Origin: Diploptera punctata
Lineage: Eukaryota; Arthropoda; Insecta; Blattodea; Blaberidae
Direction: 5' to 3'
Length of the DNA stretch: 64,000 bases
Assembly: GCA_030220185.1 (NCBI GenBank)
Contig: JASPKZ010004203.1
Coordinates: 51,001 to 115,000 of the forward strand
Below, one piece after another: positions 28,726 to 41,365 of this stretch (the first letter of the stretch is position 1; each line of letters begins with the position of its first letter). Made by a program: the position numbers and the translations under genes. The notes under the pieces are model-generated. The model saw only the letters and a list, made by a program, of their open reading frames with translations. It did not search any database and was not told where the DNA came from.

Positions 28726-29096
28726 ATGTCGTGCAGTGCATATTTACTCGTATTTCGCTAGTTGTATCGAGGTGTGAATCGCTTAAAATTTGATAAAAAG
28801 AAAACTTTAGAGAACAAGGGAAGTACATGTAATAAAGTCAGAATGAAGTCCATCCCCTAGAGAGTGCCTCATATTTCATCTCCCCTCCATCTGGCTTCTC
28901 AGTTATAATAAACATTCAATTTGCTACAGACTTTGGTCTCCCTTTCATCATAACTCAAAACTACACTGAAATTTGAATGCCTAGTGGCTTATCGGTGTCA
29001 CACTAAAATAATTTTGACTGGTGACATAAAGCAATTCTATTAGACGTGATCCACTTCAAGTCTCGCAAGAATCTCAACTGGTAATAAGTGTGAAAA

Positions 29097-29168
29097 GTTT
29101 GAGTTGGCTCAGACGTTAGAGAGACTTTCTTATTCAGGAGGTCCCGGATTCAAATCCTGATATAATAT
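29097..29168 (+). mobile_element. tRNA-like SINE head
   Basis: GAGTTGGCTCAGACGTTAGA (box A) and GTCCCGGATTCAAATCCTGA (box B) are 30 nt apart, followed by a poorly conserved body. Confidence 0.5.
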
Positions 29169-30099
29169 ATTGTGCTCTTTTCTGGCATTTTTTCAACAAA
29201 TATCTCGGTGCAGAATAACTTCGAGTAATTTAGAAACCAGTTTTGAAATTGTTTTTCTTCTTCTTTTAATTAAGGGATTTGAATTTTGTTTAATTACAGT
29301 AATTATCATTAGTGTTGTAACTATGAAATAGCCTTGTTATTTTATACAAATATGAGAACATCTTCATAATTTATGAACTCTTTACATTACAAGATAGGTC
29401 CGCTTTAACTTCCATATTAGGATAAAGTGGACCCCAGAATCAACCTTAGCTTTTAGTCTATTTTTAAGTTTATTTACTCTATTAATTTATACAGACAGGC
29501 ACAGATTAATTTGATAATATTTATCACTGATCATAATTCAAAAGCGTCGATATTTATTTAATGTTTAGAAAAATTATTGTTAATTATAACATTCACACGT
29601 CATTCAACTGCAGAAAGGTACGGCCTTTGCGTTTAGTAAAATTAAAGGATATTAAATAATGAATGATTTTTACAGGTGGCATCCTCATTGATAAAATATA
29701 TGTATTTGTGTAAAGTGTAACCAGGTCCTCGTGGAGGGTCCACATTGACTGAATGCCTTTGTTATGTTTAATTATTTTATACAGCCACCATGCCATATAA
29801 TATTAAACCAAAACCGTCAGTATATTAAACAACATCTACATAATATTATATATTTAGGAGTTTTTTCAACATTTGTAATATTCAATAGCAGAAATTAAGA
29901 ATTGATTCTTAGCTTGAAAAACTTTTAAAGTGGTCATTTTCATAAATATCACAAATAAACCCTTCTTCTCACAAAGAATAAAAGAAACTGGTCTTGAACG
30001 TGTCGAAGTTGATGAGGGGAAGAAGTTAAAATATTTTCTGTTCGAGAGCAGCACAAATTTAAGAAGATATTAACAGGGTCCACTAAAATAGAAGGGTCC
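29169..30099. other. AT-rich DNA with a small hairpin
   Basis: 29398-29434 (GGTCCGCTTTAAC ... GATAAAGTGGACC) folds on itself. GGGTCCACATT recurs at 29736 and 30096. Minus frames of 62-67 codons show no motif. No element is defined. Confidence 0.4.
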
Positions 30100-30575
30100 A
30101 CATTACTCGAGGTTCCCTATCAAAATGTGATCGGTACAAAATCGTCCAGCAGTAAACCCGCATTGTTCTTCCAAATTAAAATGTTATTTTTCTAACTGTG
30201 TCTTAATAATTATTGTAAATATCTTCAAAGGATATCCCTCTCTAATTAGAATATAAATTGTGACCATCCTTCTTATATATGGAACTTATATAATCCAATT
30301 TCATTTCGTTTGGTATTTTTTGTCCTTGAATAATGTTATTGAAAATTTTGTGAGCAGTGTTAGAAGTTTATATCCTCCATATTTTGATATTACCAAGTTA
30401 GTCCTGCCTGGTCTAATTCCTTTTTCGTTTTTCCCTACGTTTATGTATTTTTTTATTCCTTCTATAAACAATACCAATTCTAAATCACTATGGATCAAAT
30501 TATTATTTTTAAAATCGTCTCTATTTTCATTTAATAGTGTTTTATAATATTCCGACTACAGACTTAACGGTATCA
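30100..30575 (-). pseudogene. LINE reverse transcriptase N-terminal fragment
   Basis: Minus strand: ELVLFIEGIKKYINVGKNEK, YGGYKLLTLLTKF, then in other frames LIREGYPLKIF and EEQCGFTAGRFCTDHI (about 30165-30115), the reverse transcriptase fingers motif. Frames change at least twice. Confidence 0.75.
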
Positions 30576-30824
30576 TCCGAATATTAGTCTCATGACTAGT
30601 ATTCCAAGCCGTTTTCCTGATAATGTATTTATGTTGGTAGTGTATTTTTCTTTTCCTTGTATATTTCTTTACCTTCCTCCTTATTAGTACAAAGCCAACA
30701 TTGATATAGTTTTTTTTATTTTCTATTTTTACAATATCTGAATTAATCCTTTTTTTTCAGAAATTAAAAAAAGCAACAAAATAAGAATGTTCGAATCAAT
30801 ATTATCTGCTGTAACATTTAAATC

Positions 30825-31165
30825 AAGTATCATCATCATCATAGTACAATCACGAATTTAGGCCATTTGTTGACCTGTTTCGGCCTCAAGAGAAAAACCT
30901 TCCAAAAGTCTTTTGAGTGGACGTCCTGGTCTTCTTCTTCCTGCAGGTTGATATCTTAACATTTGTTTGGGTATTCTGTGATCTTCCACTCGATGAACAT
31001 GTTGCATCCATCTTGACTTATAATCAGAAATTTTGTTTTCTAAAGGTTCCATGTGTAATTCTTCTAAGATGTCTTCATTTTTTTTTTGTGATCTAGTAGT
31101 GTGTATCCTGCAGTCCTCCGAAGGTATCTCATTTCAGCAGATCTAAGTCTCTGTATAATTTATTT
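30825..31165 (-). pseudogene. LINE 3' tail (GRRRPGRPLKRLL type)
   Basis: Minus strand: RLRSAEMRYLRRTAGYTLLD, then EPLENKISDYKSRWMQHVHR, VEDHRIPKQMLRYQPAGRRR and PGRPLKRLLEGFSLEAETG, with a stop before a (GAT)n tail at about 30830. The order AEM-LRR-AGYT, W-HV-R, G-R-P-K-LL is a known insect LINE C-terminus. One frameshift near 31085. Confidence 0.85.
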
Positions 31166-31234
31166 AAATCAACAAGGTTTTCAATAAGAATTTCCAATCG
31201 TATTATTTGATTCACACTAATCTTCTCTACATAA

Positions 31235-32940
31235 TCACATATAGTTACTCTTCGTTAAGTACTTGACTGAAACATTTTGATTTATAGTCGCCCTATTCTC
31301 ACATATAGTTGCTCTTCGTTAAGTACTTGACTGAAACATTTTAATTTATAGTCGCCCTATTCTCACATATAGTTACTCTTCATTAAGTACTTGACTGAAA
31401 CATTTTGATTTATAGTCGCCCTATTCTCACATATAGTTACTCTTCGTTAAGTACTTGAATGAAACATTTTGATTTATAGTCGCCCTATTCTCACATATAG
31501 TTGCTCTTCGTTAAATACTTGACTGAAACATTTTGATTTATAGTCGCCCTATTCTCACATATAGTTACTCTTCGTTAAGTACTTGACCGAAACATTTTGA
31601 TTTATAGTCGCCCTATTCTCACATATAGTTACTCTTCGTTAAGTACTTGACCGAAACATTTTGATTTATAGTCGCCCTATTCTCACATATAGTTACTCTT
31701 CGTTAAGTACTTGACCGAAACATTTTGATTTATAGTCGCCCTATTCTCACATATAGTTACTCTTCGTTAAGTACTTGACCGAAACATTTTGATTTATAGT
31801 CGCCCTATTCTCACATATAGTTACTCTTCGTTAAGTACTTGACTGAAACATTTTGATTTATAGTCGCCCTATTCTCACATATAGTTACTCTTCGTTAAGT
31901 ACTTGACCGAAACATTTTGATTTATAGTCGCCCTATTCTCACATATAGTTACTCTTCGTTAAGTACTTGACCGAAACATTTTGATTTATAGTCGCCCTAT
32001 TCTCACATATAGTTACTCTTCGTTAAGTACTTGACCGAAACATTTGATTTATAGTCGCCCTATTCTCACATATAGTTACTCTTCGTTAAGTACTTGATTG
32101 AAACATTTTGATTTATAGTCGCCCTATTCTCACATATAGTTGCTCTTCGTTAAGTACTTGACCGAAACATTTTGATTTATAGTCGCCCTATTCTCACATA
32201 TAGTTGCTCTTCGTTAAGTACTTGACCGAAACATTTTGATTTATAGTCGCCCTATTCTCACATATAGTTGCTCTTCGTTAAGTACTTGACTGAAACATTT
32301 TGATTTATAGTCGCCCTATTCTCACATATATTTGCTCTTCGTTAAGTACTTGACTGAAACATTTTGATTTATAGTCGCCCTATTCTCACATATAGTTACT
32401 CTTCGTTAAGTACTTGACTGAAACATTTTGATTTATAGTCGCCCTATTCTCACATATAGTTACTCCTCGTTAAGTACTTGACTGAAACATTTTGATTTAT
32501 AGTCGCCCTATTCTCACATATAGTTACTCTTCGTTAAGTAGTTGACTGAAACATTTTGATTTATAGTCGCCCTATCCTCACATATAGTTACTCTTCGTTA
32601 AGTACTTGACTGAAACATTTTGATTTATAGTCGCCCTATTTTCACATATAGTTACTCTTCGTTAAGTACTTGACTGAAACATTTTGATTTATAGTCGCCC
32701 TATTCTCACATATAGTTACTCTTCGTTAAGTACTTGACTGAAACATTTTGATTTATAGTCGCCCTATTCTCACATATAGTTACTCTTCGTTAAGTACTTG
32801 ACTGAAACATTTTGATTTATAGTCGCCCTATCCTCACATATAGTTACTCTTCGTTAAGTACTTGACTGAAACATTTTGATTTATAGTCGCCCTATTCTCA
32901 CATATAGTTACTCTTCGTTAAGTATTTGACTGAAACATTT
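31235..32940. repeat. Satellite array part 1: 64-bp monomers only
   Basis: About 26 head-to-tail copies of a 64-bp unit starting TCTCACATATAGTTACTCTT and containing GTTAAGTACTTGACTGAAAC and GATTTATAGTCGCCCTAT. The period was measured from 31297 to 31361. Monomers differ mainly at a few sites (GACTGAAAC/GACCGAAAC, GTTACTC/GTTGCTC). No frame stays open. Confidence 0.98.
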
Positions 32941-35900
32941 TGACTTGCTGAAACATTTTGATTTATAGTCGCCCTATTCTCACATATAGTTGCTCTTCGT
33001 TCAGTACTTGACTGAAACATTTTGACTTGCTGAAACATTTTGATTTATAGTCGCCCAATTCTCACATATAGTTACTCTTCGTTATGTACTTGACTGAAAT
33101 ATTTTGACTTGCTGAAACATTTTGATTTATAGTCGCCCTATTCTCACATATAGTTGCTCTTTGTTCGGTACTTGACTGAAACATTTTGAATTATAGTCGC
33201 CCTATTCTCACATATAGTTACTCTTCGTTAAGTACTTGACTGAAACATTTTGATTTATAGTCGCCCTATTCTCACATATAGTTACTCTCCGTTAAGTACT
33301 TGACTGAAACATTTTGATATATAGTCGCCCTATTCTCACATATAGTTGCTCTTCGTTCAGTACTTGACTGAAACATTATGAATTATAGTCGCCCTATTCT
33401 CACATATAGTTAATCTTCGTTAAGTACATGACTGAGACATTTTGACTTGCTGAAACATTTTGAATTATAGTCGCCCTATTCTCACATATAGTTACTCTTC
33501 GTTAAGTACTTGACTGAAACATTTTGACTTGCTGAAACATTTTGATTTATAGTCGCCCTATTCTCACATATAGTTGATCTTCATTAAGTACTTGACTGAA
33601 ACATTTTGATTTATATTCGCCCTATTCTCACATGTAGTTACTCTTCGTTAAGTACTTGACTGAAACATTTTGATTTATAGTCGCCCTATTCTCACATATA
33701 GTTACTCTTCGTTAAGTACTTGACTGAAACATTTTGACTTGCTGAAACATTTTGATTTATAGTCGCCCTATTCTCACATATAGTTACTCTTCGTTAAGTA
33801 CTTGACTGAAACAATTTGACTTGCTGAAACATTTTGATTTATAGTCACCCTATTCCCACATATAGTTCATCTTCATTAAGTACTTGACTGAAACATTTTG
33901 ATTTATAATCGCCCTATTCTCACATGTAGTTACTCTTCGTTAAGTACTTGACTGAAACATTTTGATTTATAGTCGCCCTATTCTCACATATAGTTACTCT
34001 TCGTTAAGTACTTGACTGAAACATTTTGACTTGCTGAAACATTTTGATTTATAGTCGCCCTATTTTCACATATAGTTGCTCTTCGTTCAGTACTTGACTG
34101 AAACATTTTGAATTATAGTCGCCCTATTCTCACATATAGTTACTCTTCGTTAAGTACTTGACTGAAACATTTTGATTTATAGTCGCCCTATTCTCACATA
34201 TAGTTACTCTTCGTTAAGTACTTGACTGAAACATTTGGACTTGCTGAAACATTTTGATTTATATTCGCCCTATTCTCACATATAGTTACTCTTCGTTAAG
34301 TACTTGACTGAAACATTTTGACTTGCTGTAACATTTTGATTTATAGTCGCTCTATCCTCACATATAATTACTCTTCGTTAAGTACTTGACTGAAACATTT
34401 TGATTTATAGTCGCCCTATTCTCACATATAGTTACTCTTCGTTAAGTACTTGACTGAAACATTTTGATTTATAGTCGCCCTATTCTCACATATAGTTACT
34501 CTTCGTTAAGTACTTGACTGAAACATCTTGACTTGCTGAAACATTTTGATTTATAGTCGCCCTATTCTCACATATAGTTACTCTTCGTTAAGTACTTGAC
34601 TGAAACATTTTGACTTGCTGAAACATTTTGATTTATAGTCGCCCTATTCTCACATATAGTTGCTCCTCATTAAGTACTTGACTGAAACATTTTGATTTAT
34701 AATCGCCCTATTCTCACATATAGTTACTCTTCGTTAAGTACTTGACTGAAACATTTTGATTTATAGTCGCCCTATTCTCACATATAGTTACTCTTCGTTA
34801 AGTACTGGACTGAAACATTTTGACTTGCTGAAACATTTTGATTTATAGTCGCCCTATTCTCACATATAGTTGCTTTTCGTTCAGTACTTGACTGAAACAT
34901 TTTGAATTATAGTCGCCCTATTCTCACATATAGTTACTCTTCGTTAAGTACATGACTGAAACATTTTGACTTGCTGAAACATTTTGATTTATAGTCGCCC
35001 TGTTCTCACATATAGTTCCTCTTCGTTAAGTACTTGACTGAAACATTTTGACTTGCTGAAACATTTTGATTTATAGTCGCTCTATCCTCACATATACATA
35101 CTCTTCGTTAAGTACTTGACTGAAACATTTTGATTTATAGTCGCCCTATTCTCACATATAGTTACTTTTCGTTAAGTACTTGACTGAAACATTTTGACTT
35201 GCTGAAACATTTTGATTTATAGTCGCCCTATTCTCACATATAGTTACTCTTCGTTAAGTACTTGACTGAAACATTTTGACTTGCTGAAACATTTTGATTT
35301 ATAGTCGCCCTATTCTCACATATAGTTGCTCCTCATTAAGTACTTGACTGAAACATTTTGATTTATAATCGCCCTATTCTCACATGTAGTTACTCTTCGT
35401 TAAGTACTTGACTGAAACATTTTGATTTATAGTCGCCCTATTCTCACATATAGTTACTCTTCGTTAAGTACTTGACTGAAACATTTTGACTTGCTGAAAC
35501 ATTTTGATTAATAGTCGCCCTATTCTCACATGTAGTTGCTCTTCGTTCAGTACTTGACTGAAACATTTTGAATTATAGTCGCCCTATTCTCACATATAGT
35601 TACTCTTCGTTAAGTACTTGACTGAAACATTTTGATTTATAGACGCCCTATTCTCACATATAGTTACTCTTCGTTAAGTACTTGACTGAAACATTTTGAC
35701 TTGCTGAAACATTTTGATTTATATTCGCCCTATTCTCACATATAGTTACTCTTCGTTAAGTACTTGACTGAAACAATTTGACTTGCTGTAACATTTTGAT
35801 TTATAGTCGCTCTATCCTCACATATAGTTACTCTTCGTTAAGTACTTGACTGAAACATTTCGATTTATAGTCGCCCTATTCTCACATATAGTTACTCTTC

Positions 35901-38135
35901 GTTAAGTACTTGACTGAAACATTTCGATTTATAGTCGCCCTATTCTCACATATAGTTACTCTTCGTTAAGTACTTGACTGAAACATTTTGACTTGCTGAA
36001 ACCTTTTGATTTATAGTCGCCCTATTCTCACATATAGTTACTCTTCGTTAAGAACTTGACTGAAACATTTTGACTTGCTGAAACATTTTGATTTATAGTC
36101 GCCCTATTCTCACATATAGTTGCTCCTCATTAAGTACTTGACTGAAACATTTTGATTTATAATCGCCCTATTCTCACATATAGTTACTCTTCGTTAAGTA
36201 CTTGACTGAAACATTTTGATTTATAGTCGCCCTATTCTCACATATAGTTACTCTTCGTTAAGTACTTGACTGAAACATTTTGACTTGCTGAAACATTTTG
36301 ATTTATAGTCGCCCTATTCTCACATATAGTTGCTCTTCGTTCAGTACTTGACTGAAACATTTTGAATTATAGTCGCCCTATTCTCACATATAATTACTGT
36401 TCGTTAAGTACATGACTGAAACATTTTGACTTGCTGAAACATTTTGATTTATAGTCGCCCTGTTCTCACATATAGTTACTCTTCGTTAAGTGCTTGACTG
36501 AAACATTTTGACTTGCTGAAACATTTTGAATTATAGTCGCTCTATCCTCACATATAGTTACTCTTCTTTAAGTACTTGACTGAAACATTTTGATTTATAG
36601 TCGCCCTATTCTCACATATAGTTACTCTTCGTTAAGTACTTGACTGAAACATTTTGACTTGCTGAAACATTTTGATTTATAGTCGCCCTATTCTCACATA
36701 TAGTTACTCTTCGTTAAGTACTTGACTAAAACATTTTGACTTGCTGAAACATTTTGATTTATAGTCGCCCTATTCTCACATATAGTTGATCTTCATTAAG
36801 TACTTGACTGAAACATTTTGATTTATAATCGCCCTATTCTCACATGTAGTTACTCTTCGTTCAGTACTTGACTGAAACATTTTGAATTATAGTCGCCCTA
36901 TTCTCACATATAGTTACTCTTCGTTAAGTACTTGACTGAAACATTTTGATTTATAGTCGCCCTATTCTCACATATAGTTACTCTTCGTTAAGTACTTGAC
37001 TGAAACATTTTGACTTGCTGAAACATTTTGATTTATGGTCGCTCTATCCTCACATATATTTACTCTTCGTTAAGTACTTGACTGAAACATTTTGACTTGC
37101 TGTAACATTTTGATTTATAGTCGCTCTATCCTCACATATAGTTACTCTTCGTTAAGTACTTGACTGAAACATTTTGATTTATAGTCGCCCTATTCTCACA
37201 GATAGTTACTCTTCGTTAAGTACTTGACTGAAACATTTTGATTTATAGTCGCCCTATTCTCACATATAGTTACTCTTCGTTAAGTACTTGACTGAAACAT
37301 TTTGACTTGCTGAAACATTTTGATTTATAGTCGCCCTATTCTCACATATAGTTGCTCTTCGTTCAGTACTTGACTGAAACATTTTGAATTATAGTCGCCC
37401 TATTCTCACATATAGTTACTCTTCGTTAAGTACTTGACTGAAACATTTTGTTTTATATTGTCGCCCTATTCTCACATATAGTTACTCTTCGTTAAGTACT
37501 TGACTGAAACATTTTGACTTGCTGAAACATTTTGATTTATATTCGCCCTATTCTCACATATAGTTACTCTTCGTTAAGTACTTGACTGAAACATTTTGAC
37601 TTGCTGTAACATTTTGATTTATGGTCGCTCTATCCTCACATATAGTTACTCTTCGTTAAGTACTTGACTGAAACATTTTGATTTATAGTCGCCCTATTCT
37701 CACATATAGTTACTCTTCGTTAAGTACTTGACTGAAACATTTTGATTTATAGTCGCCCTATTCTCACATATAGTTACTCTTCGTTAAGTACTTGACTGAA
37801 ACATTTTGACTTGCTGAAACATTTTGATTTATAGTCGCCCTATTCTCACATATAGTTACTCTTCGTTAAATACTTGACTGAAACATTTTGACTTGCTGAA
37901 ACATTTTGATTTATTGTCTCCCTACTCTCACATATAATTACTCTTCGTTAAGTACTTGACTGAAGCATTTTGAATTTATAGTCGCCCTGTTTCTTCGTTA
38001 AGTACTTGATAAAAACATTTTGATTTATAGTCGCCCTGTTCTCACATATAGCTAATCTTCGTTAAGTCTTTGACTGAAACTTTCCCTGTTCTCACATATA
38101 GTTACTCTTCGTTAAGTCCTTGACTGAGACATTTT
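32941..38135. repeat. Satellite array part 2: mixed 64-bp and 82-bp monomers, 1,460-bp higher-order repeat
   Basis: The 82-bp monomer equals the 64-bp one plus 18 nt (GACTTGCTGAAACATTTT), a partial internal duplication. Diagnostic variants recur at exactly 1,460 bp: GCTCCTCAT at 34661 and 36121, ACTTGCTGTA at 34321 and 35781, CATGACTGAA at 34951 and 36411, TGTTCTCACA at 35001 and 36461. I count 20 monomers between 34661 and 36121, which fits 10 x 64 + 10 x 82. Toward 37,900-38,135 monomers become truncated and diverged. Confidence 0.97.
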
Positions 38136-38758
38136 GATTTAGAGTCGCCGTGTTCACACCGTAGCTGCACTGAGTTCATGTTCAGTACACCTAGCTTCAC
38201 ACACTTGATACCAGTTCACTTCATTGGATGACTCTAAACCACTACTGATTGACTAACTGACTGTTCTGCTGGGTCTTTAGTATCTGGCAATGAAGGGTCT
38301 AAAAAAAGTTGGCGTTTTTAGATCTTCCCGAAGCTGAACCATCGAGAAACAACAGCCAGACATGTCTGATAAACTCCCAGCGGGAATTTCTGATTCATGA
38401 TTCGCGACTCACGAATCCCTTATTCTTTATAAGGCAAGACTTATAAACTTCAAGTGTCTCGCTGCCGCTTACGAAATTCGAAAGGGTCACAATGTGTGTG
38501 TACAATTTGGCTTCTTATAATGAAGAATCGTGGCATTTAGTTAAAATAAAATAAAAATCCCCTAACCGTAACCAAACCGACAGATTAAAAAAAAAGAAGT
38601 TATTAAGAGTTGTTACTCAACTGCTTATGCTTCAACACGTTTATTGATGTTCCCAATTAATATAAGTTACCTCTCCTACTACAGGCATTTTAACGCGTCC
38701 TACACCTCCCGGATCATACAGAGACACAGCGTGTCAGGAGAGGATTTTTAACTATGTA
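38136..38758. other. Unannotated flank of the satellite
   Basis: Less AT-rich than average, no match to families in the window, no long open frame. Possibly single-copy sequence. Confidence 0.45.
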
Positions 38759-38759
38759 A

Positions 38760-39215
38760 CGCATTAATAGAAAAGAAAACTATATTTCAAGTTCTGTTAC
38801 AAAGCATTTTATTATATGGGTCTGAAATTTGGACAGTAAGTAGAAAACAAGCCAGCAAGCTGTTAGCAGTAGAAATGATGTTTTGGAGGCGATCGACAAG
38901 AATTTCAATACGGGATAAAGTCAGAAACAGCATAATAAGGGAAATTATGCAATTTGAAAAAAAAATATATATAGAAAAACTAGAAGAAAAAGTTTGAAAT
39001 TGTATGGACACCTCATAAGAGTGGAAGAAGATAGAATGCCAAAGATCATCCTCGATTTGAAAGCTAATGAAAGAAGTGGAAAAGACAGACCTAGAGAACG
39101 TTGGATAGATGGAGTTAGGAGAAGTGTGGAAGCTAGAGATTTGAGGGAATAAGATGTTTTAGACAGGAACCTCTGGCGGCAAATCACTTTAGGTTGAAGG
39201 TGAATCGCTGTATTC
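38760..39215 (+). pseudogene. LINE 3' tail (plus strand)
   Basis: LLYGSEIWTVSRKQASKLLA, EMMFWRRSTRISIRDKVRNS and IIREIMQFEKK are in frame, then a frameshift, then the RL-HL-RVEEDRMPKIILDLK and GRDRPRERWIDGVRRSVEAR-like segments and DRNLWRQIT in other frames. This is the C-terminal end of an insect LINE distinct from LINE-T. Ends near GGTTGAAGGTG. Confidence 0.8.
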
Positions 39216-39344
39216 TAGAATATAAAAAACGTATTAATATATTTTTATCACAAAAGGACATTTAGGATCTCCTTTGGTTAACTAATATTCTCAGTAGGGG
39301 GCACTTTCCAGACAAACCACGCTATTCACTCACACATTCAGGTA

Positions 39345-39412
39345 ACTTATCCTAACCGGGAATCAAACCCGGGCCACCAGATCGATAGCTACAGCGTACA
39401 ATAGAATGTAAA
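39345..39412 (-). mobile_element. tRNA-like SINE head
   Basis: CCGGGAATCAAACCCGGGCC is the inverse of a box B with a perfect small stem. The upstream box A on the minus strand (GTACGCTGTAGCTATCG) is weak. Confidence 0.5.
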
Positions 39413-39419
39413 CGAATGC

Positions 39420-39934
39420 CACTGTTGCCCCCAGTGTGGACACTGCCACACCCCCTCCTCCTGACTGATGGGTCACTGGCACAAATTACCCTCCTCAAGC
39501 CACCCACCCATTGTCGTGCTGCTATAAAAAAAGGAAAATAGCGCGTTATAAAGGAAGGAAGTGTCCCCGTGAGAGACCCACGATAACCACGTCCCGGGGG
39601 CGGGGGATTACACTTGGAAATGAGACGGACATCTTCCTCCGCCTTCCGGTCGCGACCAATGGACTGGACGGTGATTTTTCCTTACTCTGGGGGAAATTTT
39701 CGTTTTTCCGCGTAATGTTTGATCGTGTCCGATACGATACGTGATCCGTGACTAACCCCCCTCCTTCCCCCTCGCCCTGTTAATCTTATAACACTGAGTC
39801 CATGTCTCTCGCTTTTTATGTACACAAGACGTTCTTTATTATTCGTCCCCCAGCTCGCAGTAGTTGCACATAACTGCTAGTTTTTACATATAAGCTTATC
39901 ATTGACGTCACCACTAGGGATGGAAATCACCTAC
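39420..39934. other. GC-rich, CpG-containing unique stretch
   Basis: 39420-39780 has C-rich runs (CACCCCCTCCTCC), a GTCCCGGGGGCGGGGG tract and several CpG. A 77-codon plus frame (39511-39744) lacks recognisable domains. It matches no repeat here and stands out in composition, so it could be an exon, a promoter-proximal region or chance. AT-rich again after 39790. Confidence 0.4.
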
Positions 39935-39947
39935 TGTTATAAAGAGT

Positions 39948-40557
39948 TTTTACAAATTATCATAAGTAATGCCACGATTGATTTCCAATTTATCTAGAGG
40001 ATTTTAAAATCAGGGGTGGCATGTGTTATGACTATTTAACGAATAAAATTAAGTTGTTTACTCACAAATTATTATTTAAATATAGTTACCGCTATTTTAA
40101 AATAGTTATAGCCTATATTTAATGTAAACGGCGATGTTTGAAAACAAATGAGAAATGTTAGGTTATGTTTCATTTGTCCATCCACTGCAATTTGATCATA
40201 TTATTTAGTGCCAAATAGGATCGCAATATTGTAAGAATGCACCTTAGTGGAGAAAAAAAAACTGTATATTAGAATCAACATTATAGGTTATTAATTAATT
40301 TTGTTAGGAAAGAACTCAGTAAATTCATTATTTAAAAACAATTATTGAACACACAATTGTCAAATGTGTAGTTCCAAATAATCAGTTCATTATTTGCTAT
40401 ATTCAATGTATATTAAAAAGGAGGAGCTTCCTTTAATTTGGTAAACAGAATTCGACAAATAACGAGGTGAAACACAACTGTCATTGGCTGTTAAACAATA
40501 TTCATTGAAACGTGATTGGCCATTGACTCCAATTTGGGGCATGAGTTTAATACTCAC
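39948..40557 (+). repeat. Repeat F, copy 2, with an internal insertion
   Basis: Same blocks as copies 1 and 3: AAGTAATGCCACGATTGATT, GACTATTTAACGAATAAAAT, TAAACGGCGATGTTTGAAAA, AGGAGGAGCTTCCTTTAAT, CGTGATTGGCCATTGACTCC and TTTGGGGCATGAGTTTAATA. About 170 nt between 40240 and 40415 are extra relative to the others. Confidence 0.85.
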
Positions 40558-40631
40558 TTTTATTTAATTTTCTAAGAGTTTAAACATGTTTTGAAATATA
40601 ATAAAATTTAACAAATTAGATGTATCAGTAC

Positions 40632-41365
40632 ACCGCAATGGTCTCGAGGTAGCGTGCTGCCTTGTCACGGAGCGAGTCCGGGTTCGATTGCCGGTTAGGA
40701 CAAGCTTCTTGGGTGAGGTTTATTTTCTGGGGGTTTTCCTCATCTGTAAGACAAATGTCAGGTAACTTTGAGGCCCAAAAGGCCCTCGAACTTCATCTGG
40801 CCATCATCATCCTTATCATCCCCGGCGTGGAAAGCAACGGGAAGCTACCCTATACCCTGTTCGCTCTTAAAGTGATCCTCGTCAAAACAAAACCATGTGA
40901 CCTGCTCGCTTTTCATTGGTTATGGAAATTGTAGAAGCAATAAGTAAGCGAAAAAGTAGTTCCCTTCATTAAATTAAAAATATGTCATCTGAATATACTT
41001 GTTAATCTTCGTGAATGAAAATAATAATATTTAAAACATACAAAATATTCTAAAATATACTTAATCAATAATTACAACTTAAATTGGTTTATTACAATTG
41101 GGGGACGCATTTGAATCATGCTTCAGTCGATTCTCATGAAAAAATGGCGGAAAGTATCGAGTCTTCTGTTGCTGTTCGTCATCTCCCTGTCAAAAGTGAC
41201 AGTAATTGTGGCTATTACTTCTACAACGTACATTGGTGTCTATAACCAATGAAAAGCGAGCAGGTCACATGGTTTTGTTTTGACGAGGATCACTTTAAGA
41301 TCGAACAGGGTATGGTAAAATTGCTATGATTGCAGTGAAGGACCTGCCCTAGGGAAGAACACTAT
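40632..41365 (+). mobile_element. SINE-B, split by a MITE
   Basis: Head CACCGCAATGGTCTCGAGGT, box B GGGTTCGATTGCCGGTTAGG, body ACAAATGTCAGGTAACTTTG to GGGAAGCTACCCTA at 40854. It resumes at 41313 with GGTAAAATTGCTATGATTGC and GAAGGACCTGCCCTAGGGAA. An (AGAAT)n-like tail follows. Confidence 0.92.
40855..41310. mobile_element. MITE with about 75-bp terminal inverted repeats and TA target duplication
   Basis: CCCTGTTCGCTCTTAAAGTG at the left end and CACTTTAAGATCGAACAGGG at the right end are inverses and continue through GATCCTCGTCAAAACAAAAC and ATGTGACCTGCTCGCTTTTC for about 75 bp with very few differences. TA flanks both ends (40853-40854, 41311-41312). 456 bp, non-coding, Tc1/mariner-like by its target. 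Confidence 0.92.

Noticed and set aside
31235..38135. CRISPR-like regular repeats
   Set aside because: The units are directly adjoining 64/82-bp satellite monomers with no unique spacers, in an animal genome.
31235..38135. CENP-B box in the satellite
   Set aside because: No monomer contains the TTCG...CGGG pattern, so centromere identity cannot be argued from it.
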